Below, one piece after another: positions 42,496 through 51,061 of a stretch of 64,000 nt of DNA. Position numbers and translations under genes: made by a program. The notes below the pieces were generated by a model. The model saw nothing but the letters and a program-made list of their open reading frames with translations. It had not been told where the DNA came from and ran no database searches. Positions within the stretch are counted from its first letter, which is position 1. Each line of letters opens with the position of its first letter. The stretch comes from Flavobacterium johnsoniae UW101 (lineage in GTDB: Bacteria; Bacteroidota; Bacteroidia; Flavobacteriales; Flavobacteriaceae), in the NCBI RefSeq assembly GCF_000016645.1, contig NC_009441.1:4960001-5024000 (forward strand), read 5' to 3'.

Positions 42496-43545
42496 ATGAA
42501 ACAAATTCTGTTTGCATTATTTTTTGCAGGGATACAATTAGGCCACGCACAAAATGATAATTTAAAAATCAACCAAATACAAGTTATTGGTTCACACAAT
42601 AGTTACCGCCATAATATTGAACCTGATTTGTACAATCTAATTCAGGCAAAAGATACTGCACGTTCTCTAAAAGGCCTGCAATACACTCATATTAGCATTA
42701 CAGATCAGTTAAACAAAGGACTGCGTCAGTTGGAAATTGATGTTCAGGGCGATACTCAAGGCGGAAAATTTGCACACCCAAAAGGTCTTGACCTTGTAAA
42801 ACCACAAGAAGCTTATGATCCAAACGGTGAAATGAAAAAACCGGGTTTTAAAGTTTTCCATATGATTGATATCGATTTTAGAACTTCCTGCTACACGCTG
42901 CAGGGCTGTCTTGCAGAACTAAAAAAATGGTCTGATGCAAATCCTGATCACGTTCCGGTTTTTATCACTTTAGAACCAAAAGACGATAACAGCTATTTAG
43001 GAACAAAAGCCGAGAAATTTACACCTGAGCTTTTTGATGCTTTAGACAAAGAACTTCGCAAAGGGTTAGGAAATAAACTGATTACTCCTGATATGGTTCG
43101 CGGTAAATACAAAACACTGGAAGAAGCCGTTTTAAACAATAACTGGCCAACACTGAAAAAAGCAAAAGGCAAATTTTTGTTTATTTTGGATAATAACGGA
43201 GCAAAAAGAGATTTATATGCTTTAAATCATCCGTCATTAAAAGGACGCGCGGTTTTCATCAACGCAGAACCTGGAAAACCGGAAGCAGCGACTATTTTCA
43301 GAAATAATCCGGAAGATTCAACAATAGCTGATTTAGTTAAAAAAGGCTATATCATAAGAACCAGAGCCGATGCTGATACTAAAGAAGCAAGAGCTAATGA
43401 TTACACGCATTTTAATGCCGCAAAAGCTTCTGGCGCACAAATCATCACTACTGATTATTATCTGCCAAGTACTTTCTTTAATTCTCCTTATCAAATTAAA
43501 TATGATGATGGGACTTATGTGAGGGCTAATCCTGTGAATAATTAA
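42496..43545 (+). CDS. Secreted Ca2+-dependent PI-PLC-like phosphodiesterase
   Basis: A 349-residue protein with signal peptide MKQILFALFFAGIQLGHA. The TIM-barrel phospholipase pattern is visible: QVIGSHNSYRHNIEPDLY with catalytic His34, GLRQLEIDVQGD, FKVFHMIDIDFRTSCYTLQGCLAELKKWSDANPDHVPVFITLEPKDD, and RTRADADTKEARANDYTHFNAAKASGAQIITTDYY. This matches the Ca2+-dependent phosphoinositide-specific PLC family (PF16670). It would cleave phospholipid head groups or glycerophosphodiesters outside the cytoplasm. It is divergent from the sigma/FecR/SusCD operon, which may take up the product. That link is inferred. Confidence 0.88.
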   Translation: MKQILFALFFAGIQLGHAQNDNLKINQIQVIGSHNSYRHNIEPDLYNLIQAKDTARSLKGLQYTHISITDQLNKGLRQLEIDVQGDTQGGKFAHPKGLDLVKPQEAYDPNGEMKKPGFKVFHMIDIDFRTSCYTLQGCLAELKKWSDANPDHVPVFITLEPKDDNSYLGTKAEKFTPELFDALDKELRKGLGNKLITPDMVRGKYKTLEEAVLNNNWPTLKKAKGKFLFILDNNGAKRDLYALNHPSLKGRAVFINAEPGKPEAATIFRNNPEDSTIADLVKKGYIIRTRADADTKEARANDYTHFNAAKASGAQIITTDYYLPSTFFNSPYQIKYDDGTYVRANPVNN

Positions 43546-43547
43546 TT

Positions 43548-43765
43548 TAACCGCAAAGCACGCAAAGGTTTTTTATCTTAGTTTGTGCTAATAAACGCAA
43601 AGTTCGCAATGCTAAATGTATAAAGCTTTGCGGATTTTGCTGCTTAAATTTGCTCGCAAAGACGCTGAGTCGCAAAGATTATAAAAACTTTGCGACTCAG
43701 CGTCTTTGCGAGATTAAAAGAAAACTTTGCGTGCTTTGCGTAAACCTTAGCGTTCTTTGCGGTTA
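43548..43765. repeat. GCAAAG-rich nested inverted repeats
   Basis: Outer arms TAACCGCAAAG (43548-43558) and CTTTGCGGTTA (43755-43765). Inside is a perfect 25-bp inverted repeat (43653-43677 and 43688-43712, core GCAAAGACGCTGAGTCGC). Other GCAAAG and CTTTGCG copies fill the rest. A second locus of the same family is at 49145-49249. No gene is seen. It lies between the convergent PI-PLC and metallophosphoesterase genes, where the stem could also end transcription. Confidence 0.85.
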
Positions 43766-43768
43766 AAA

Positions 43769-45694
43769 TTACTTCAAACTTTTAATCTCTCCACTCTTCA
43801 AATCAACAGTAAAATGATCTGCGGGAACTTCTTGCATGAATTTGTTAAAGATGATAAGAAATAACTTCATCTGCTTTTGTAAAGGTTTAGAAACTTCCTC
43901 TTTAGAATTCTCTAAATACAACTTCGATACAACTTTATAAGCTGCAACACGCTTTTCTCCAACATCAGCAAGAGCCAGTTCATCGGCACTTCTAAAACGG
44001 TAAAAATCGATTAAAAGATCGTTTCCTGTCCAGTTAAAATTTTCTTTTTTGAGATTGTTTTGAACTAAAATTTGTTCCGATTTTATTTCGGCTTCGTTCC
44101 ATTCTTTTTGAAACTGCGATTTATTTTTCAGAATAAAATCAAAATCTTTATCTGATTGAATATTAGCTAAAACCAATAAATCATTTGCCGAAACATTCAG
44201 AATAAAATCTTTGAAAGCTGAAGGCCAGTCATCTGATAAAAACCTTAATCGGACTAATTCCTTTAAATGAAAATCGGTGAAATCGTGGTAATTTTTGGTT
44301 TTCAGAATATCGATATTCCAAATGTCTTTTGTGTTCTGACTTTGTAAAAACTGATATTCCATTTTATACAAATCAAAAAGTTCGTCAAATCCTTTAACCT
44401 CATCAATTGTAATAGTTTGAATATCTACCAGATTATCTTTTTTAATCGTTAACAATTTATAAGCCGGAATATAAGCGGCCAGCGAAGGTGTTTGAATATT
44501 AACCAACGTATTTCCTTTTTCTGTCGTGCGTGTTCCTGTATCATTAATGTGCATGTGGCCGCCAAAGTGAATCTTCAAACCTGCATCGGCAAAAACCTGT
44601 GCTACTTCTTCAACTGGAACCCGGTTTAACTGCCATTTATTCGGACCTAACAATTCTTTTATTTCCGCAGAAGCGTCATCATTAAAATCAATCATTGGAA
44701 AATGGCTGAAAGCAACCAGCGTTTTACCGCGAAGTCTGGCTTCCGCCGAAATATCCTGAACCCATTTTATAAGATGTTTTTTGTTTGAAAGTACATTGTT
44801 GTAACCCGTACTGGCTTCTGAATAACTTTTAGAATCTTTTGGGTCGCTGTCTGTTTTCTTTGGAATATAAACGTTTCCGTCAATTGCCATAAGCCACAAT
44901 CCGTCAATTGGTTCTACAACGTAACTCACATCCGGAACTTCAAATCCGGGTGCAACATTATAAACCCTTTTATTTAGTTGTGAAGCTTCAACAGCTTTTT
45001 TGTAATTGTAGTTTTGGGAATTGTAACCGGCAAAGGGAGTCGACCAGAATTTGGATTTTTTATTTGGATAAAAACCAAAATTCTGCAGATCGGCTGTTAT
45101 GCCAAAATAACCCATTTTAGCAATATCGGCTGTTATGACAACTGGCTGTTCGATATTCATGTTTGGCTTATACATGCCGTCTTTGCTAAAAATGGGTTGG
45201 CTTTTACCTTCCTTACCTAAAAAATCTTCTTTACCCGATTCCTGAGCAAATGGTCCAACCGGATCATGATTTCCGGTGGTTATAAAAAATTCAATACCAT
45301 ATTTTTTTTGGTACTGATCTAAAATTTTCTTCAATCCGCGCACGTGTATCGGCTGTCCGTCATCTGTATAATCGCCCGGAAGTGCAACGTATTTTATCTT
45401 TCGTTTTGCAATATCTTCAAGAGCGGCGATGAAGGCAAAATAATTTTCATTGAAAATTCTCGTCGAATGTAACTGCGAGGCCATCGTTCTTATTAACGCA
45501 TATTTTCCGGTTTTGGTATTTAAAACACCTTTAAAATCATTATCAGAAAACGTACCAAACAAATCCTGAAGGTGTACATCTGATAAAAAAGCAACCTGAA
45601 CTCCTTCTAAATTCTTTTGGTTTTGGGCTGAAATTGTATAATTGGAGAAAATTATAAAGAGTAAAATTAATCGCGAAGTAAGCTTTAAATTCAT
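43769..45694 (-). CDS. Secreted calcineurin-like metallophosphoesterase
   Basis: A 641-residue protein with signal peptide ending at SNYTISAQ. The metal-binding motifs appear in order: FLSDVHLQD (D-x-H), LPGDYTDDG (GDxxD), TTGNHDPVG (GNHD), AFSHFPMID and FGGHMHIND (GHxH). The catalytic domain is about 30-410; the remaining 230 residues are helical without recognised motif. It would hydrolyse phosphate esters at a two-metal centre in the periplasm or outside. It faces the PI-PLC gene, so both may process the same phospho-compounds. The substrate is inferred. Confidence 0.9.
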   Translation of the reverse strand: MNLKLTSRLILLFIIFSNYTISAQNQKNLEGVQVAFLSDVHLQDLFGTFSDNDFKGVLNTKTGKYALIRTMASQLHSTRIFNENYFAFIAALEDIAKRKIKYVALPGDYTDDGQPIHVRGLKKILDQYQKKYGIEFFITTGNHDPVGPFAQESGKEDFLGKEGKSQPIFSKDGMYKPNMNIEQPVVITADIAKMGYFGITADLQNFGFYPNKKSKFWSTPFAGYNSQNYNYKKAVEASQLNKRVYNVAPGFEVPDVSYVVEPIDGLWLMAIDGNVYIPKKTDSDPKDSKSYSEASTGYNNVLSNKKHLIKWVQDISAEARLRGKTLVAFSHFPMIDFNDDASAEIKELLGPNKWQLNRVPVEEVAQVFADAGLKIHFGGHMHINDTGTRTTEKGNTLVNIQTPSLAAYIPAYKLLTIKKDNLVDIQTITIDEVKGFDELFDLYKMEYQFLQSQNTKDIWNIDILKTKNYHDFTDFHLKELVRLRFLSDDWPSAFKDFILNVSANDLLVLANIQSDKDFDFILKNKSQFQKEWNEAEIKSEQILVQNNLKKENFNWTGNDLLIDFYRFRSADELALADVGEKRVAAYKVVSKLYLENSKEEVSKPLQKQMKLFLIIFNKFMQEVPADHFTVDLKSGEIKSLK

Positions 45695-45867
45695 AGGTTT
45701 TAAACTTTTTCAAAATGGGGAATTCATCAGGCAATTTTATAGATTTAAAGATGAAATGAGTTTATGTTATTGTTATCGAATGATAATGTTTACGGGATTT
45801 TAATGCGTTGAAAATCTGTTGTCCCTAAGGGACAATTTCCGGTGGTGAATAATTATATTTTTTTTCT
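45695..45867. other. Intergenic region upstream of metallophosphoesterase
   Basis: No gene. It holds the palindrome TTGTCCCTAAGGGACAA near 45819-45835 and leads into the REP array. The metallophosphoesterase promoter must lie here; no clear -33/-7 pair was found. Confidence 0.4.
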
Positions 45868-46080
45868 ACCGATATTTAATTCCTAACGGAATTACCTCGT
45901 TAGAGGTTAAATATTGGTAATCGTGAATAATTTGCATCTTTTTTATATCGATATTTAATTCCTAACGGAATTACCTCGTTAGAGGTTAAATATTGGTAAT
46001 CGTGAATAATTTACATCTTTTTTCTACCGATATTTAATTCCTAACGGAATTACCTCGTTAGAGGTTAAATATTTGTAGAA
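45868..46080. repeat. REP array, three units of 79 bp
   Basis: Units start at about 45870, 45949 and 46028 (exact 79-bp spacing) and are nearly identical. Each holds CGATATTTAA, the hairpin TTCC-TAAC-GGAA, a second hairpin CCTC-GTTA-GAGG, and TTAAATATTGG, which pairs with the start. The two loops TAAC and GTTA are complementary. The linker GTAATCGTGAATAATTTGCA separates units. The first hairpin has the same core as the array beside the RAYT gene. Terminal copies of CCTGTAAGGACTACACC follow at about 46111. Confidence 0.88.
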
Positions 46081-46142
46081 AAAAAAATAAATTGTGAGCA
46101 AAATCATTGTCCTGTAAGGACTACACCTTTTAAAAAATAAAA

Positions 46143-46166
46143 AAGGCTGTCATTTCTGACAGCCTT
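46143..46166 (-). terminator. Terminator of the metalloprotease gene
   Basis: AAGGCTGTCA (46143-46152), loop TTTC, TGACAGCCTT (46157-46166). On the minus strand it is followed by a T-rich run and lies 60 bases after the stop codon at 46226. Confidence 0.88.
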
Positions 46167-46225
46167 CCATTAAATTAAAACCAAAAATTTAATGTATCTA
46201 AACCATTATGGCAAATGGGTTAAGA

Positions 46226-49099
46226 TTATTTTTTAATAAAACGTTTAATTGTTTTCTGCCCGTCTTTTTCTAAAACAATAAAATAAATTCCTTGTTTTAA
46301 ATTCGAAACGTTCAAACTATTTTCTGCAGCATTTTGAGAACCGATAACTGCTCCCTGAGAATCTATAATATTGATTTTTCCTCCTGTTACATCTGTTGTA
46401 AACGATAATACATCTGAAACCGGATTTGGATATATATTTAGGATATTTTCTCCTGTTTTTTCTTCGGCAGAAATTGCTGCAACCGCTGCTGTTGCGGCAG
46501 CATTTCCAATTTTAGTAATTCTAATCCAGTTAATGTTCATTCCGGTATTTTGAATGTAGATACCAAAATTATATGTTCCTGCATTTACGTTTACAGTCTG
46601 CGTAACTGTCTGCCAGTTCTGCCATCCGCCTGTGTTTGGAATATCAACATTTCCTAAAATAATAGTTCCTCCATTTAAATCAGATGATAATCTGCCGCCG
46701 ATAACACCGCTTGCAACACGATATTCAATTAAATACGAACCTGTAGTTGGGAAATTAATATTGTTGTATGCCATCCAGTCTCCTGTTTCAGTATAACCAA
46801 CGTTTGAACCTCCTCCTGTATCTGTAGTTGGCTCAACTTGAATACCGCTCATGGCAGAATAATCTTCAGCCTGAATTAAAGTAGAAGTTTGAGAAGTTGT
46901 TGTAGCTATTAATTTCCATTGTCCGCAAGTCTGGTTGTTGTTATCCCACTGCTGTACAATAGCTCCAGAAGCTGTACTCGCTCCGGCAACCTCAACAATT
47001 CTGCCGCTGTGACGTGCTACAATTTTATAAAAACCGTCTCCTGTTGAAACTAAAATAAACTGCTGATTTGTAGTTCCGTTATACGGATATTGTTCTACAC
47101 GCGCACCATTGGCTTTATTGAAATTATTGACATCCATTGACTGACCGCTGTGATTGGCAATAATTTTATACATTCCGTCTCCTAAATGAGTAAACGTAAA
47201 CTTTTGATTATTTCCAGAATTAAGTCCGCCTTGATTTATTCCAGATCCGTTTGACATGCTTGAATTCCAAACGTCCATGTATAAACCGCTGTTTCTGTTT
47301 TGTAAAAAGAAAGTCTGATTTCCTAAAGTTGTTGTTCCGTTTGCAATAACTCTAATCGAACTTACTTTATCATTCCAAGTTGTATTTAAACAAGAATTAT
47401 CAGAATTAATTACTGTTGAAGCGCCGCCAAAATTATCATCCTGATATAAAATCGCCTGATAACCCTGAGTAATCCTAAGTGAAGAAATATCATCATTTAA
47501 AACTCCTAAAGAATTTAAACGTGCCAGATTATAATCGCCAATTGTCAATCCGCCTGAGAAACCTGTATAATTACAGTCTTTATAAACCGTAATCACATCA
47601 GTTGACGGACTTATATTTCCTCCCGGCGGAATAGTTCCGGTAATAGAATAACTTCCTATAGAACCATAAGCCGAATAACCGCCGCTTCCGGCATTTCCTG
47701 CTCCTGTTCCATCAACTCCAATGTAGTATTTACCAGCCGGAAGATTAACATTCATAGAAGCATTTAAAGCAAATGGATCTGAATTCCAATACGTTCCCAT
47801 TTCTGTTCCTGCCGAATTAAATAATCGGATTAAAAGATGCAGATTTCCGTCTCTTGAAACGGTATTTGCATTTATAGAAACATTTCCTCCTCCTGTTGTA
47901 AAAGAGAAGAAATCATAATCGGCTTCACTTGAAATAATTCCGTTTTTCTGATTGATCTGTCCGCTTGAATTGTAATCTAAAGTAGCTGCAGAAGCGATAT
48001 TGTTTCCGTAATCATCTCCGCGGTATCCTACTCCAAATTTAGCGCTGGCAATAATCGCCACATCATCTTGTTTGTTGTTCGCGTTATTGTATTCGCCTTT
48101 ACTCCATTGTACAACAGGTCTGTAATAACCTGCACCCATAATAGGCGCCCATGAAGTTCCGTCTAAACCTACGAAATAATCTTCTGCCGGACTTGTGCGT
48201 CCGTCATGACCCAGATCAAAAGTATGTCCTACTTCATGAGAAGAAGCATCTCCACCTGATTTTCCAGACGTGATAAATACCCAGCAAGGCACATCATTAT
48301 CCCAATTGAAAGATCCAATATACGCTACTCCTCCTGCGCCCGGAGCTGCAGTATTAGTTGGCGTAACAACAACGCGCATTCTTCTGTTTTTAGGATAAGA
48401 ATTAAAAACGGCTTCGTTTGTAGTAACGTTTACATTAAACGGACGGTAATCTTCTGAAACTACTTCCCAATGCTGCTGTACTGCTGCATCGTTCATTCCA
48501 GAAGGTGCTGCATTAATGGCATTTCCGTTGTTCCAAAGATTTCCTGCCGGCATATAATAACCGTCAAAATCCAGCATGACACAACCTGCTGCACCCGGTA
48601 AACTTTGTAAATCCAGCAGAGCCGGAGCAATTTCTGCTGCAGCTGCTGTTTTACTTGTTGTATTCTCTTTTGTTGGCAGGTTTTTATAATCAATACAAAC
48701 CAAAGTATTGATATCGACTTTTTCTACAAACGCATTTCCTTGTGCATCAGAAAAATACTTGTAGGCTTCTTTTGTTTTTTTTAGAAGAATGTGTCCTTCT
48801 AATGATTTGTCTTTTACTTTGATGTAAAAAGATGATTCGGCAATGTTTTTAATTTCTCCAATTAAAAATTCACTCGAAGCGTTCGACTCTTTAAAGTTTA
48901 TTTTTCCGTTGAAACTTGTTTTTTCTGCCTGAAGCAAAATTGTTTTGTCAGTACTTTTTGAAGCTGCAGAATTGGTTAATTCTTTCTTTAAAGTATTCAT
49001 AAAAGACTTACTCGAACCTAGTGAAGTCTGCGCAGCAACAAAACCGCTGAAAGCCAGAAAGACAAGAAATGTCAAACTGAGTCTGTAATTGTTTTTCAT
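46226..49099 (-). CDS. T9SS-secreted metalloprotease-like protein with crystallin, ricin and CBM6 modules
   Basis: A 957-residue secreted protein. Signal peptide 1-24. The zinc site is HEVGHTFDLGH at 288-298 (His288, Glu289, His292, His298), a metzincin-like spacing with Asp where Gly is usual. A domain with prepeptidase-like features follows (YDFFSFTTGGGNVSINANTV). Then come a beta/gamma-crystallin-type repeat (VITVYKDCNYTGFSGGLTIG), a ricin-type lectin region (FFLQNRNSGLYMDVWN), a CBM6-type module (AEDYSAMSGIQVEPTTDTGG) and a T9SS type A tail (NILNIYPNPVSDV to IKRFIKK). It probably binds glycans and degrades protein outside the cell. Confidence 0.88.
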   Translation of the reverse strand: MKNNYRLSLTFLVFLAFSGFVAAQTSLGSSKSFMNTLKKELTNSAASKSTDKTILLQAEKTSFNGKINFKESNASSEFLIGEIKNIAESSFYIKVKDKSLEGHILLKKTKEAYKYFSDAQGNAFVEKVDINTLVCIDYKNLPTKENTTSKTAAAAEIAPALLDLQSLPGAAGCVMLDFDGYYMPAGNLWNNGNAINAAPSGMNDAAVQQHWEVVSEDYRPFNVNVTTNEAVFNSYPKNRRMRVVVTPTNTAAPGAGGVAYIGSFNWDNDVPCWVFITSGKSGGDASSHEVGHTFDLGHDGRTSPAEDYFVGLDGTSWAPIMGAGYYRPVVQWSKGEYNNANNKQDDVAIIASAKFGVGYRGDDYGNNIASAATLDYNSSGQINQKNGIISSEADYDFFSFTTGGGNVSINANTVSRDGNLHLLIRLFNSAGTEMGTYWNSDPFALNASMNVNLPAGKYYIGVDGTGAGNAGSGGYSAYGSIGSYSITGTIPPGGNISPSTDVITVYKDCNYTGFSGGLTIGDYNLARLNSLGVLNDDISSLRITQGYQAILYQDDNFGGASTVINSDNSCLNTTWNDKVSSIRVIANGTTTLGNQTFFLQNRNSGLYMDVWNSSMSNGSGINQGGLNSGNNQKFTFTHLGDGMYKIIANHSGQSMDVNNFNKANGARVEQYPYNGTTNQQFILVSTGDGFYKIVARHSGRIVEVAGASTASGAIVQQWDNNNQTCGQWKLIATTTSQTSTLIQAEDYSAMSGIQVEPTTDTGGGSNVGYTETGDWMAYNNINFPTTGSYLIEYRVASGVIGGRLSSDLNGGTIILGNVDIPNTGGWQNWQTVTQTVNVNAGTYNFGIYIQNTGMNINWIRITKIGNAAATAAVAAISAEEKTGENILNIYPNPVSDVLSFTTDVTGGKINIIDSQGAVIGSQNAAENSLNVSNLKQGIYFIVLEKDGQKTIKRFIKK

Positions 49100-49144
49100 A
49101 TTTATTTGGGGTAAAAAGGGTTACAATACAATTAGATAAATAGT

Positions 49145-49249
49145 AACCGCAAAGAGCGCCAAGTTTACGCAATCCCGATAGCTATCGGGAGCAAAATTTT
49201 TTAATCCTTTGCGTGCCTTGCGTTTTATTTCTTTGCGGACTTTGCGGTT
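49145..49249. repeat. GCAAAG-family inverted repeat with 18-bp palindrome
   Basis: AACCGCAAAG (49145-49154) and CTTTGCGGTT (49240-49249) are perfect outer arms; inside lies the perfect palindrome TCCCGATAGCTATCGGGA (49173-49190) and further CTTTGCG copies. Same family as 43548-43765. It sits between two T9SS-secreted protein genes on the minus strand. Confidence 0.8.
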
Positions 49250-49255
49250 AAAAAG

Positions 49256-50881
49256 TTACTTTTTAATAAAACGTCTCACCGTTTTGATTCCGTCTTTTTC
49301 AACTAAAATCAAATAGATACCGCTTTTTAAACCTGAAACATTAATACTGTTGTCGTTTGCTTTTTGTGTAGAAACTGTTGCTCCGCCCTCAGAATTGATA
49401 ATGCTTACATTTGCTCCCGAAACTTCTGCCGAGAAGAAAAGTGTATCTTCTGATGGATTTGGATATACTGTTAAACTTTCAATTTTATCTGCCGAAGCCG
49501 ATTTAGCCGCTAAACCTGAAGCTGCTTTTGTGATTCTAAACCAGTTGATATTAAAACCTGTATTTTGAACATATATTCCGAAGTTATACGTTCCGGCATT
49601 TACATTTACAGTCTGAGTAATCGTCTGCCAGTTTTGCCATCCTCCAGTATTGGGTACATTTACAGCACCAAGCTGAATCGTCCCTGCATTTAAATCAGAT
49701 GATAATCTGCCGCCGGTAACGGCGCTTGCCACTCGGTATTCAATTATGTAATTTCCTGAAGTTGGAAAATTAATGTTGTAATATGCCATCCAGTCGCCAG
49801 TATCACAATATCCAACGTTTAATCCGCCTCCCGTATCAGTTGTTGCTTCTGTTTGAACACCGCTCATGGTGTTGTAATTTTCAGCCTGAATTAAAGTTCC
49901 TGTTCCTGTTGGAGGGTTGCTTCCTTTTACAACTTGATCAACAGCTGTAAGTAATGATTTTGCACCCGTTGCATCCTGAGATAATTCCCAGATCATAACA
50001 CCGCCTGCGTTTTGAACAGCAAAAGTTGTTTTTTGTTTAATTGTTGGGATTCCGTTATAATAAATTGTATTTCCAACCTGATCCAGATTTTCAGCTCCCG
50101 GATACTGCGCCACGATATTGGCATAAGAAATTCCCTGATTGGCCGAAGCTCCAAAACCATATCCGTAAAAAGGAAGTCCAATAATGGCTTTACTTGCCGG
50201 TAATCCTCTGCCAGTCCAATAATTGAATTGGTTTACGGCCATGCTGTATGGAGAATGCTGTCCCGGATTTCCAGGTGCCCAAGGTCCTGTTGCATCATAC
50301 GCCATGATATTGATCCAGTCATAAGCTGCAAAAGTAGATGAAGGTACATTTGCACCACCATATCCTTCTGAAAGCGCTGCTGAGATTAATTTACCATTAG
50401 CATGCAGTTTATTAGCAAGTGCAATTACAAATCCTCCGTAGTCGCCATTAATTGCCGGACCTTCTAAGTCTACATCGACACCGTCAAAATTATGCGCTAC
50501 TACGTAATCGTAGATTTTTTGAATAAAAGCGGTTCTGTTTGCCGGCGTAATCAAATTAAAATAATTGTCGCGAATTGCACCGCCTTCAGAAACAGAACCT
50601 CCTCCAAGCGATACAAAAACTTTAATATTCTGGGCATGAGCCGCATTAATAATCGCATTGCTTCCTGAATTAAAACTCAAATAACCATTTGCATCGGGAT
50701 TTTCGAACGCAATATTAATGTGCGTTAATTTACTGTACTGAATTGTACTTGAAAAAGCATTTAAATCTATCCAGTTCGGGATATAAGCTATTACTTTTTT
50801 TTGGGCTGACGCTAAATTAAAAAGACCCAACACTAAAATAATCATGCATTTCTGCAGCATTCTTCTGTAATTGTTTTTCAT
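49256..50881 (-). CDS. T9SS-secreted GH18 chitinase with CBM6
   Basis: A 541-residue secreted enzyme. Signal peptide to about residue 26 (ILVLGLFNLASAQ). The GH18 barrel (about 28-320) shows KVFVSLGGGSVSEGG and the catalytic motif FDGVDVDLEG with Asp136, Asp138 and acid Glu140, then IMAYDATGPW and GVMIWELSQDA. A CBM6 module (about 335-460) and a T9SS type A sorting domain (LTVYPNPSEDT to VRRFIKK) follow. It cleaves chitin outside the cell. Unlike its two neighbours it lacks crystallin and ricin modules. Part of the secreted cell-wall-lysis cluster. Confidence 0.93.
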   Translation of the reverse strand: MKNNYRRMLQKCMIILVLGLFNLASAQKKVIAYIPNWIDLNAFSSTIQYSKLTHINIAFENPDANGYLSFNSGSNAIINAAHAQNIKVFVSLGGGSVSEGGAIRDNYFNLITPANRTAFIQKIYDYVVAHNFDGVDVDLEGPAINGDYGGFVIALANKLHANGKLISAALSEGYGGANVPSSTFAAYDWINIMAYDATGPWAPGNPGQHSPYSMAVNQFNYWTGRGLPASKAIIGLPFYGYGFGASANQGISYANIVAQYPGAENLDQVGNTIYYNGIPTIKQKTTFAVQNAGGVMIWELSQDATGAKSLLTAVDQVVKGSNPPTGTGTLIQAENYNTMSGVQTEATTDTGGGLNVGYCDTGDWMAYYNINFPTSGNYIIEYRVASAVTGGRLSSDLNAGTIQLGAVNVPNTGGWQNWQTITQTVNVNAGTYNFGIYVQNTGFNINWFRITKAASGLAAKSASADKIESLTVYPNPSEDTLFFSAEVSGANVSIINSEGGATVSTQKANDNSINVSGLKSGIYLILVEKDGIKTVRRFIKK

Positions 50882-50978
50882 AATAATTGTTTTAATAGAT
50901 TAATAAACTCGTAAATAAGGGGACGGTTATTGAGTTGTATATTTTTATTTAAGATTTCAGACTTTAGATTTTAGATTT

Positions 50979-50993
50979 GACTGCTGTGCAGTC
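50979..50993. other. Small hairpin between GH64 and chitinase genes
   Basis: GACTGC-TGT-GCAGTC (50979-50993) lies in the 50882-51061 gap, downstream of the GH64 gene on the minus strand. It may attenuate read-through into the chitinase gene; no T-run follows closely, so this is weak. Confidence 0.35.
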
Positions 50994-51061
50994 TAATTTT
51001 GCAGAACTAACACTACCTAAATTATTACCTAAGATCTAAAGCCTGAGATCACTTTTTAAAA

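Noticed and set aside
45868..46080. CRISPR array
   Set aside because: The 79-bp units are almost identical over their whole length, including linkers, so there are no unique spacers.
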